Assembly: GCA_963543015.1 (NCBI GenBank)
Contig: CAUTYZ010000005.1
Span: 1 to 64,000, forward strand
Direction of reading: 5' to 3'
Source: Alloscardovia sp963543015
Lineage (GTDB): Bacteria > Actinomycetota > Actinomycetes > Actinomycetales > Bifidobacteriaceae
Length of the DNA stretch: 64,000 bases
The notes under the pieces: model-generated
Databases searched by the model: none
Told to the model about the DNA's origin: nothing
The model's input: the letters and a program-made list of their open reading frames with translations, nothing else
In this document: in pieces, positions 26,507 to 33,510 of the stretch
Layout: each line of letters begins with the position of its first letter
Numbering within the stretch: the stretch's first letter is position 1
Made by a program: the position numbers and the translations under genes

Positions 26507-26590
26507 TGTTGGCATTTTCTTCCACTGATGATACGAATGTACTGCACTCACGAACCCTCTCATGGAAGAAAGTGCAAAAACTGTGATTCG
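26507..26590 (-). repeat. 84-bp inverted-repeat element, copy A
   Basis: Arms TGGCATTTTCTTCCA (left) and TGGAAGAAAGTGCAAAA (right) with a 36-base centre, plus outer flank CTGTGATTCG. In reverse complement it matches copy B at 31531-31614: 27 of 30 bases on one side and 17 of 18 on the other, with the same total length and unrelated centres. It lies between a stop codon (26672) and a start codon (26384) of two minus-strand genes. The surrounding gap 26385-26671 otherwise shows nothing. Confidence 0.75.
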
Positions 26591-26671
26591 ACTCATCTCC
26601 CCCATCCGACGAGGCACACACATACTGTGTTCCTGGGCTGAAAAGGTTCACAGCCGAGTATCGAAATCTCG

Positions 26672-27250
26672 CTAACGAACGATTGCCACGTCTCCATGCG
26701 ACAGGAAAGTCGGATCCTCGACAATTCGACGTACTAGGTCTGCGATGGATGCTCGTGAAATGTCATGCCCATACACAGTCTCGCCACGAGGAATGAGCTT
26801 ATAGTCATCGACATCCCCCTGCGTGAACCATCCCGATCGAATGATGGTATAGTCCAATCCTGAATTTTCCACAGCCTCAGCAGCCTCACGATATGGCATC
26901 AAAATGCTTGGCACTTCTGGGGTTCCTGCAATTTCCCCGTAAATTCCATACGAGGAAATGAACACGATACGCTCAGTTCCCTGAGCCTTCATCGCACGTA
27001 AGACAGCGTGTGCCATGTGTGGAAGATCTCCTGAGAGAGCAACGAACACTACGTCAGCATCTTTCACTGCATTTTCCAAACTCTCAGCATCATCAACCGA
27101 TGCAGAAATCTTCGTCACGCGAGGATTATCACCAAGCTTCGATGCCGAACGCGAGAATAACGTCAGTTGAGCATCTGTCGATTTGAGCAAGGTGTGAGTC
27201 GTCGCACGTCCAAGCGAACCAGTAGCTCCGATAATTGTTACATGTGTCAT
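26672..27250 (-). CDS. NAD(P)-dependent oxidoreductase, atypical SDR (NmrA/SDR_a5-like)
   Basis: 192 residues. Rossmann start THVTIIGATGSLGRATTHTLL, then DVVFVALSGDLP and RIVFISSYGIYGEI. The YxxxK catalytic pair of classical SDRs is not obvious, as in atypical NAD(P)H-binding proteins. A paralogue lies at 40239-40877 with the same layout. Substrate unknown. Confidence 0.82.
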   Translation of the reverse strand: MTHVTIIGATGSLGRATTHTLLKSTDAQLTLFSRSASKLGDNPRVTKISASVDDAESLENAVKDADVVFVALSGDLPHMAHAVLRAMKAQGTERIVFISSYGIYGEIAGTPEVPSILMPYREAAEAVENSGLDYTIIRSGWFTQGDVDDYKLIPRGETVYGHDISRASIADLVRRIVEDPTFLSHGDVAIVR

Positions 27251-27302
27251 GCTGTGCTCTCTCCTATTCTTCCTACTGAAGTCATCTCTACTTAAAGCAT
27301 CC

Positions 27303-27782
27303 CTACTTATGGTATGCCTGATGATTGATGATGCGGTATGCTCGGTAAATCTGTTCGCTAAGGACTACTCGTGCGAGCTGATGAGGCATCGTAATACGTC
27401 CGAAAGAAATAAGTTCCTGAGCGCGCGATTTTACTTCAGGTGATAATCCCAGCGATCCTCCGATGACAAAAGCGATTTTGCTTTTGCCCTGAAGCCCACA
27501 ATTTTCAATGCGCGATGCCATATCTTCGCTCGTGATAAGCTTGCCCTCAATCGCGAGCGCGAAAACGTAATCATCGTGACCGATTTTGTTCAGGATTCGT
27601 TCTCCCTCTTTTTTGAGAATAAGCTCGTCTTCTTTATCACTGGCGTTGTTCGGAGTTTTCTCATCGGGAAGCTCGATGATCTCAAATTTGCAATACGCGC
27701 CGAGTCGTTTGGCATATTCGTCGATGGCTTGCTTCCAGTATTTTTCTTTGAGTTTTCCTACGGCGATGACTGTGATGTTCAT
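27303..27782 (-). CDS. rlmH: 23S rRNA (pseudouridine1915-N3)-methyltransferase
   Basis: 159 residues, SPOUT family. Seen: MNITVIAVGKLKEKYWKQAI, YAKRLGAYCKFEIIELPDEK, FALAIEGKLITSEDMA, the SAM-binding knot FVIGGSLGLSPEVK and the C-terminal SEQIYRAYRIINHQAYHK, all diagnostic of RlmH. It methylates pseudouridine 1915 in helix 69 of 23S rRNA within 70S ribosomes. Full length; stop codon TAG. Confidence 0.96.
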   Translation of the reverse strand: MNITVIAVGKLKEKYWKQAIDEYAKRLGAYCKFEIIELPDEKTPNNASDKEDELILKKEGERILNKIGHDDYVFALAIEGKLITSEDMASRIENCGLQGKSKIAFVIGGSLGLSPEVKSRAQELISFGRITMPHQLARVVLSEQIYRAYRIINHQAYHK

Positions 27783-27872
27783 AAAGGCCTCGTCTGTATT
27801 TCTCGTGTAGTTCGTGTAGTGGCGTGTAGTGCATGCGTGCGATGCTTGTAGATAGAGTTCTGTGAGTTCTGA

Positions 27873-28331
27873 TTACATTATCCCTGCCGCATGTATATAG
27901 AGGAAAAGCGCGAAGTGCACAAAAATGAACAGCGGCAGTTCCCATACGAAATACCAGTCGTTAATTTTGTGCCGGAAAAGTCGCATGGCAATTATTCCCG
28001 CGAATGCTCCTCCGAGGAAGCTCAATCCCATAAGCCAGAATTCTGGAACTCGCGTATGCTGCTTTCCTTTTTGTGCGGTTTCGTTCTTTCCATTACGAAT
28101 GGCGATAATTTTATCAATTCCGAAAAGCACGAAAGTGAAAATATTGATGCCGAGTATATACCATCCAAGAACAGTCAGAATATGCACATTGTATGTCGCT
28201 GGAATCAATAATTGATCAGCGTGATAGATGAAATGGACTACTCCAAGTTTCCACGCTCCCCACATGGATAGTCCGACAAGAAGAACCGCGGCAAGATACC
28301 ACCACGCTACTGTGTATTTGTTCATTCTCAT
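27873..28331 (-). CDS. DUF1294 family membrane protein
   Basis: 152 residues (150 if the second Met is used). NIFTFVLFGIDKIIAIRNGK, then RVPEFWLMGLSFLGGAFAGIIAM and RLFRHKINDWYFVWELPLF match DUF1294. The family motif is usually near the N-terminus of about 90-residue proteins; here it follows about 55 extra residues with two TM segments. Function unknown. Monocistronic as far as spacing shows. Confidence 0.87.
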   Translation of the reverse strand: MRMNKYTVAWWYLAAVLLVGLSMWGAWKLGVVHFIYHADQLLIPATYNVHILTVLGWYILGINIFTFVLFGIDKIIAIRNGKNETAQKGKQHTRVPEFWLMGLSFLGGAFAGIIAMRLFRHKINDWYFVWELPLFIFVHFALFLYIHAAGIM

Positions 28332-28488
28332 TGTGCTAACTCTATATATCCATGGTCATGAAGAGAAATTTCTGGATACCATTATACGGGATGAGTTTCC
28401 ATATATCACAAAGGCTTGCACAACGTACTATCGTCATGCAAGCCCGTATCATGTGACTCAACTATCAGAGAAGACTGTGAGTTGTGGG

Positions 28489-29928
28489 TTACGCCTCGAT
28501 AGTTTTAACCTCGCTACCGTTGTCACCTTCATACTTTCGTCCCCAGCCTGTGATGACTGATACGAGGAGTACAGCAAAGAGAAGGAATGGATAGACCATA
28601 TGCGTTCCGAGGTCGATGATAGATACTGAGGTATCGTACTTGCTCGTCAATTGTGCTCCGATAAAGACGAAAACGCTTAAGAATGGTACGCACAATGCGA
28701 TACCGTTGGCAAAACCGTCGAGGAGATTTGCGCGACGGTATGGATGCAAGTGCAAGCGCTGACCCAACTCGTCTGTCACTTTTCCGTACGTTGCCATTGC
28801 AGCGGATGTCACACCACCGAACATCAACGTGGTGATAGTAATTCCTAGCATGATAACGATTTCCGCTCCCAAAGCTGTTCGTCCGAGACGAGAATTTCCG
28901 AGGAACTCAATGACGTCGTCGAGAATTCCTGCTGCTTGAAGAACGCCCATAATTCCATACACGGAAAGCACAAGGATAACTGTGCTCATCATGCCGCTGA
29001 CGCCTTCGATGAGGAAGCCGCCTGGAGTACCCTCCTTGACGTTCAAAATATCTGAAGGCTGAACGACGCCTGTGAGAAGACCGAAGATAATTCCGGAAAT
29101 AATTCCGAGAATAATGGACATATAAATGTCCTTCTTAACGACAACGACAATCAGCATAATCGCTACAGTGATGAGCATGAACAATGATTGAGGTGTCATT
29201 GCTACCTGTGCCAAAGCAGCTGTATCAACAGCCTTACCAGACCCGCCCGCAATTAAGAAAATAATGAATGCGATAATGCCCGCAACTGCTGCATACTTAA
29301 AACGAGTACGTACTACTCCGCCGACTTCTGCTGTCCCCTCGCGCTTGGTGTAATGCTGTGTGGATGCCGAAATAATTGTCGTATCAGAAATAGGGGCAAG
29401 ATTATCGCCAAAGATTCCACCGCCGACGATAGCCGCCGCCAAGAATGCAGGATGCGCGCCGAGCAGAACGCCTGCTGGGTAGAAAATTGGGAATGCAGTG
29501 AAAATAGTTCCCAAGGATGAACCGGTTGCTGTCGCGATAATGCAGACGAAGAGGAAGGTCAAAGCCGTGAAAAGATTACCGCTAACGTGAAGATTGCTGG
29601 CAATCCATACGAAGCCTCCCGACAAGTTTGACAGCTTAATCAGCTGGGAAAACATACCAATTGCAAGAAGCAAAACGAGAATTGGTGCTGCTTCTTGAAC
29701 TCCTCGATACACCGCTTCCCAGTAACGCTGAGCCCCGCTCTTGCCCTTTGCAAACAGCGCAGTCAGCATCAAAGCGATAAGAGCTGCCATAGCGAGCGCA
29801 CTCATTTCAAAAGCTTTGAGGACGACAAAGAATTCGATGCAGAAGCCGAGGAAAATGATAATCGGCAACAGTGCTACGATTTTCCCACCGTAGAATTCGA
29901 TGCGCCCATCTGTCGTTTTTTCTGTCAT
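28489..29928 (-). CDS. NhaC-family Na+/H+ antiporter-like transporter
   Basis: 479 residues, about 12 hydrophobic segments. Motifs ATATGSSLGTIFTAFPIFYP, IVGGGIFGDNLAPISDTTIIS and FGGVTSAAMATYGKV are those of the NhaC/ArsB-type ion transporter superfamily. Related proteins exchange Na+ or malate/lactate for H+; the exact substrate is open. The ATG at 29928 (MTEKTTDGRIEF) follows GAGAGATAAAC; the frame to 29976 is probably untranslated. It lies 93 bases after the aldo/keto reductase stop, so co-transcription is possible. Confidence 0.88.
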   Translation of the reverse strand: MTEKTTDGRIEFYGGKIVALLPIIIFLGFCIEFFVVLKAFEMSALAMAALIALMLTALFAKGKSGAQRYWEAVYRGVQEAAPILVLLLAIGMFSQLIKLSNLSGGFVWIASNLHVSGNLFTALTFLFVCIIATATGSSLGTIFTAFPIFYPAGVLLGAHPAFLAAAIVGGGIFGDNLAPISDTTIISASTQHYTKREGTAEVGGVVRTRFKYAAVAGIIAFIIFLIAGGSGKAVDTAALAQVAMTPQSLFMLITVAIMLIVVVVKKDIYMSIILGIISGIIFGLLTGVVQPSDILNVKEGTPGGFLIEGVSGMMSTVILVLSVYGIMGVLQAAGILDDVIEFLGNSRLGRTALGAEIVIMLGITITTLMFGGVTSAAMATYGKVTDELGQRLHLHPYRRANLLDGFANGIALCVPFLSVFVFIGAQLTSKYDTSVSIIDLGTHMVYPFLLFAVLLVSVITGWGRKYEGDNGSEVKTIEA

Positions 29929-30021
29929 GTTTATCTCTCTTACTCTGAATGCCGCAGATGCCAGAGACCGCGGCACACTCCATGTGTTTCTCTTACGATG
30001 ATTTGTTTGGTTTGGTTTGTT

Positions 30022-31089
30022 TTATTTGGTTTGCGAGCCTTCAGCTTCGTTCATACGAATAATTGAGCGGAAAATTGAGTTCGGATTGCGTTCAAGTTCG
30101 TACGGTTCTCCTGGAACAGTTGGATACTGAGCCAAGAACGTGTCAATGCGTTCGATATCTTCCTGTGTTAATTCAAAACTGAAGATTTTTGCATTATCGT
30201 CCACGTGACGGGAGTTTCGAATACCGATAATTGTCGCCGCAACTCCTTGCTTCTCAAGAATGTATCGTGTAGCAATCTGTGCGATGTGCACGTTATGCTC
30301 ACGCGCGATATCATGCAAAAGATCGAGCAGCTTACGATATCCGTCCATTCCCACGCTTGCATCGATAATCTGTGCGTACTTTACTTGCGAACGCGTTTCA
30401 GGATTGAGCTCCTGTCCATTGGTCATAATTGTCCTATACCGTTCGCTCAAGAATCCACCTGCAAGAGTTCCATAGCAAATCTGCTGAATTCCTGCAGTTT
30501 TTCCGTACTCAATCATCTGTCGCTCAACTCGCCTATCGAAAACGGAGTATTGGCTTTGGCATGAAATCACAGGAATCCCACCATCGACAAGAGCTTTCAG
30601 ATGTTCCGTATCGAAATTCGTCACACCGATATGTCGAATTTTTCCTTTTTCCTGCAATTTCACGAGATTGGAAGCGACATCGACGTAGCGGTTAATGTCG
30701 TAATCCCACCAGTGATACTGGATAAGATCAATATAATCGCGACCTAACTTGCTCAAACTACGGTCGATAATTCGCTCAGTGTCCGCAAAACTGACCGTTC
30801 GCAGCACGTCATAATCAGGCACATACTTCTCATGAATTTGGATATCATCAGGAGTCAGACCGTGACCGTGCCTGAGATCAGATAAGAATTCCCCCAAAAC
30901 ATCCTCAGCGCCGATATAAATATCCGCTAAATCAAAAGTCGTAAAACCTAAATCTACGAGTTGAGAAAACGCATATTTAATATCGTCGATATCGAGCGGA
31001 CCGTTCAAACTATGTCCTAGCGAAAGCTGCCAAAGACCATTGAGAACGCGGGAAATTTCATATCCTGGTGTTAATTCAATTCGATTCAT
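30022..31089 (-). CDS. Aldo/keto reductase
   Basis: 355 residues from the ATG at 31089, preceded by GGAG. TIM-barrel AKR features: FTTFDLADIYIGAEDVLG (catalytic Asp and Tyr), IHEKYVPDYD (Lys position), LIQYHWWDYD (His position), and NADPH-site IGIRNSRHVDDN near the C-terminus. Substrate unknown. The region right after the stop is a T/G-rich run on the plus strand (30002-30034). A second, less similar AKR is at 44758-45717. Confidence 0.9.
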   Translation of the reverse strand: MNRIELTPGYEISRVLNGLWQLSLGHSLNGPLDIDDIKYAFSQLVDLGFTTFDLADIYIGAEDVLGEFLSDLRHGHGLTPDDIQIHEKYVPDYDVLRTVSFADTERIIDRSLSKLGRDYIDLIQYHWWDYDINRYVDVASNLVKLQEKGKIRHIGVTNFDTEHLKALVDGGIPVISCQSQYSVFDRRVERQMIEYGKTAGIQQICYGTLAGGFLSERYRTIMTNGQELNPETRSQVKYAQIIDASVGMDGYRKLLDLLHDIAREHNVHIAQIATRYILEKQGVAATIIGIRNSRHVDDNAKIFSFELTQEDIERIDTFLAQYPTVPGEPYELERNPNSIFRSIIRMNEAEGSQTK

Positions 31090-31166
31090 TGAAGACTCCA
31101 TTGAGTTCTGCGACTAATTACTGCGAAAATTACCGTTGCCGAGCACTACCAGTGCGTTATGAGGCA

Positions 31167-31505
31167 TTACTGTGCGATAGGTACAACCGTGACATCATCA
31201 TGGTTAAAGACTTCCGAATTCAATCGCGAAATCTTAAAAGCCGCGCCACAATGAGGATCAGGGCATGCAATCACACTATCGGACAGCATCCAATCAGCCT
31301 GCTGCAATGGGCGCTGCTTTGCTGGAAGGATGGGAAGGAGCGCTGCAAGTGCATACATGGAAAATGACCGTGTCTGCTCAAAAATCAGATTCTCGCCACG
31401 TACTAAGAAATAATCCCCAACATGATGACTGCACACAAAAGGTCGACCTGTTTCGATGACTTCAACTTTGAGAGTGCTGAGTTCGAATTGCTGAGATGAT
31501 TCCAT
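31167..31505 (-). CDS. TIGR04076 family protein
   Basis: 112 residues from the ATG at 31505, preceded by AAGGATTTAACT. KVEVIETGRPFVCSHHVGDYF, ALAALLPILPAKQRPL..ADWM and ACPDPHCGAAFKI match TIGR04076, small proteins with a conserved Cys pattern and unknown function. The longer frame to 31640 runs through the inverted-repeat element B and is unlikely to be translated. Confidence 0.82.
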   Translation of the reverse strand: MESSQQFELSTLKVEVIETGRPFVCSHHVGDYFLVRGENLIFEQTRSFSMYALAALLPILPAKQRPLQQADWMLSDSVIACPDPHCGAAFKISRLNSEVFNHDDVTVVPIAQ

Positions 31506-31530
31506 AGTTAAATCCTTGTGATTGAGGGGG

Positions 31531-31614
31531 CGAGTCACAGTGTTTGCACTTTCTTCCATTCGCACTTGAGAAGGGGTATATGAAATCGTGTCGAGATGGA
31601 AGAAAATGCAAACA
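31531..31614 (+). repeat. 84-bp inverted-repeat element, copy B
   Basis: Arms TGTTTGCACTTTCTTCCAT (31541-31559) and ATGGAAGAAAATGCAAACA (31596-31614) differ at one base; the loop is 36 bases. The outer CGAGTCACAG (31531-31540) is also conserved in copy A. It lies between trpB and the TIGR04076 gene, 25 bases before the latter's start. No T-run follows either side, so a simple terminator is unlikely. Confidence 0.78.
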
Positions 31615-31682
31615 ACATTTTTCCTTATATTTTCCGCCACTGAGACAGGTACGCTTGTACCTCCCGCAGCATCAGCTCCTTT

Positions 31683-32873
31683 TTACAGTTCCTGGTGATT
31701 CTTTTCGAGGTAATCCTTAACCTGCTGCACGTCCTTATCACCGCGTCCAGAAACGTTTACGATAATGATGGCATCCTTATCCATGGTTGGAGCTCGGCGA
31801 ATCGCTTCTGCAAGTGCGTGAGAGCTCTCAATTGCTGGAAGAATTCCCTCAGTCTTGGACAGCGTAATCAATGCTTGTACAGCATCTTCGTCAGTTGCGC
31901 CTGTGTACTCAGCACGACCACTATCCTTGAAGAACGCATGCTCTGGGCCAACCCCTGGATAGTCAAGGCCAGCAGAAATCGAGTACACTTCTGCTACATT
32001 TCCGTCCTCATCGAACAGCGAATACGTCTTCATACCATCAACGATGCCAATCGTTCCCTTTTCCATAGTCGCTGCATGCTGGTCAGTATCCAAGCCCTTA
32101 CCCGTTGCTTCGACACCGATAAGTGCGACGGACTCGTCATTGACATATTCCGAGAATGCGCCAATTGCATTCGAACCACCACCCACACATGCGATAACAG
32201 CATCCGGCAAACGGCCTTCCTTTTCAAGGATCTGTCGGCGAGATTCTACAGAAATAATCTTCTGGAATTCATGAACAATTGTCGGGTATGGATGTGGACC
32301 TACTGCAGAACCGAGCACATAGAACGCATCCAAATCGTTCATCCATGCACCGAATGCAGCATCGACAGCGTTCTTCAACGTTCCCGTGCCTTCACTGACC
32401 GCGTGAACCGTTGCTCCCATGAGTTCCATACGGAAAACATTCAACTTTTGACGCTCTACATCGACCGCACCCATGTAAATATCACATTTCATTCCGAAGC
32501 GTGCTGCTGCAGCTGCCGTAGCTACACCATGCTGACCTGCTCCTGTTTCAGCGATAACTCGAGTCTTACCCATGCGCTTTGCAAGAAGAATCTGACCAAG
32601 AACGTTGTTTAATTTGTGCGATCCCAGATGGTTCAAATCTTCGCGCTTGAGATAGATTTTTGCGCCACCAAGATGATTTGTCAAAGATTCTGCGAAGTAC
32701 AGTGGCGTTTCTCGTCCTGCATAGTCACGCAAATAACCATGATATTCTGCCAAAAATTCAGGATCATCCTTATATGTGTTAAAAGTCTTCTCAAGTTCAT
32801 CCAAGAGATTCTGAATTGGCTCTGGTACGAAGCTGCCGCCGAACTGACCGAAGTAACCGTTGCTGTTTTCCAT
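31683..32873 (-). CDS. trpB: Tryptophan synthase beta subunit
   Basis: 396 residues, TrpB1 type. Seen: YFGQFGGSFVPEPI, the PLP lysine in GSHKLNNVLGQI (HK), AETGAGQHGVATA, and the phosphate-binding GGGSNAIG. It joins indole and serine to make Trp. No trpA lies next to it, so it is an isolated trpB. AAGGAC precedes the start. The 260-base leader carries a Trp-codon-rich peptide and an attenuator, so expression should rise when charged tRNA-Trp is scarce. Confidence 0.96.
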   Translation of the reverse strand: MENSNGYFGQFGGSFVPEPIQNLLDELEKTFNTYKDDPEFLAEYHGYLRDYAGRETPLYFAESLTNHLGGAKIYLKREDLNHLGSHKLNNVLGQILLAKRMGKTRVIAETGAGQHGVATAAAAARFGMKCDIYMGAVDVERQKLNVFRMELMGATVHAVSEGTGTLKNAVDAAFGAWMNDLDAFYVLGSAVGPHPYPTIVHEFQKIISVESRRQILEKEGRLPDAVIACVGGGSNAIGAFSEYVNDESVALIGVEATGKGLDTDQHAATMEKGTIGIVDGMKTYSLFDEDGNVAEVYSISAGLDYPGVGPEHAFFKDSGRAEYTGATDEDAVQALITLSKTEGILPAIESSHALAEAIRRAPTMDKDAIIIVNVSGRGDKDVQQVKDYLEKNHQEL

Positions 32874-32997
32874 TGTAAAAGTCCTTTTTGTTTAATTACT
32901 GAATTGATTTGTCACATTTCTTGAGCACATACGATACGCCATCGCTTCATGGTGTTACCTTTCTGAATGTTTATGTGTGGGAGGGATATGGACGTAA

Positions 32998-33033
32998 TAA
33001 AAAATTCTCACCTAGATGCATCTAGATGAGAAT
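32998..33033 (-). terminator. Intrinsic terminator of the trp attenuator
   Basis: Read on minus, ATTCTCATCTAGAT pairs with ATCTAGGTGAGAAT (14 bp, one G-U wobble; plus 33004-33033) and is followed by six T (32999-33004 on plus as A). It lies 125 bases before the trpB start and after the leader peptide. Confidence 0.9.
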
Positions 33034-33078
33034 TTGCTTAAGCCTTATGTGCGTTGAGTTCGCACGTCGAAAGTCTCA

Positions 33079-33114
33079 CATAGATACAATCTTGTAGACC
33101 GAATTGCATCTATG
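33079..33114 (-). promoter_or_regulatory. Second leader hairpin, candidate antiterminator or pause element of trpB
   Basis: CATAGATGCAAT pairs with ATTGTATCTATG (12 bp, one wobble). Its segment TAGATGCA is complementary to TGCATCTA inside the terminator stem, so the two structures can exclude each other. This is the architecture expected for ribosome-mediated attenuation. Confidence 0.7.
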
Positions 33115-33133
33115 CGGGGAACATACATGCAAT

Positions 33134-33208
33134 CTATCCTTGCCAAGTGCGCCAAGCACGCCAGCTACGCCACAAAGTGAGAACTGTGACTGCGGACAGA
33201 TTCTGCAT
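33134..33208 (-). CDS. trpL: trp operon leader peptide with four Trp codons
   Basis: A 24-residue open frame, too short to be found by length filters: MQNLSAVTVLTL followed by WRSWRAWRTWQG. Four TGG codons occur at residues 13, 16, 19 and 22, spaced every third residue. AAGGAG lies 6 bases before the ATG; another ATG 5 bases upstream is too close to the ribosome site and reads a Trp-poor frame. The stop is TAG. Ribosome stalling at the Trp codons would change the folding of the downstream hairpins and allow trpB transcription when Trp is low. Frequency of Trp at this level by chance is negligible. Confidence 0.9.
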   Translation of the reverse strand: MQNLSAVTVLTLWRSWRAWRTWQG

Positions 33209-33262
33209 TGCATGCTCCTTTCTTTCGAATTTCTTTTAACGTTGTTTATAACGTAACATGAC

Positions 33263-33292
33263 ATCATAGATTTATGCACACCCGCGTGTCAC
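33263..33292 (-). promoter_or_regulatory. Probable sigma-70-type promoter of trpL-trpB
   Basis: On minus, GTGACA (-35, 33292-33287) and TATGAT (-10, 33268-33263) with an 18-base spacer; each differs from consensus by one base. Transcription would start near 33256, about 48 bases before the leader peptide ATG. Confidence 0.6.
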
Positions 33293-33379
33293 ATTGTGGG
33301 CAACATATAAAAATCCTTCCAGAACCTCAGTAAATTCCTCAGCAAAATCCTCCTTCCTTCGCTTCCCTCACATCGCAAG

Positions 33380-33400
33380 TTAGTTAAAAACTTAAACTAA
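33380..33400. promoter_or_regulatory. Candidate operator upstream of the GH3 gene
   Basis: TTAGTTAA and TAAACTAA flank a 5-base centre, an imperfect dyad about 110 bases before the GH3 start. Sugar-gene operators of LacI-type regulators have this size, but no regulator gene is nearby. Confidence 0.35.
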
Positions 33401-33510
33401 AAATGGACATCCTCGCACATCACTGATTCATCTTTGTTAGGATGTTTTATGAATCGAACACGGACGGCATACTCATGCTCATGAGCTAACGAAAGTCGAG
33501 GAATTCAACG

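Noticed and set aside
31506..31640. 45-residue N-terminal extension of the TIGR04076 protein
   Set aside because: It runs through the inverted-repeat element and a ribosome site precedes the ATG at 31505.
31695..32612. 305-residue plus-strand frame opposite trpB
   Set aside because: Antisense of a full-length trpB; no coding features.
33076..33279. 67-residue minus-strand ORF covering the trp leader in another frame
   Set aside because: Its ATG is one base from the ribosome site and its sequence has no motif; the 24-residue Trp-rich frame has proper spacing and explains the region.
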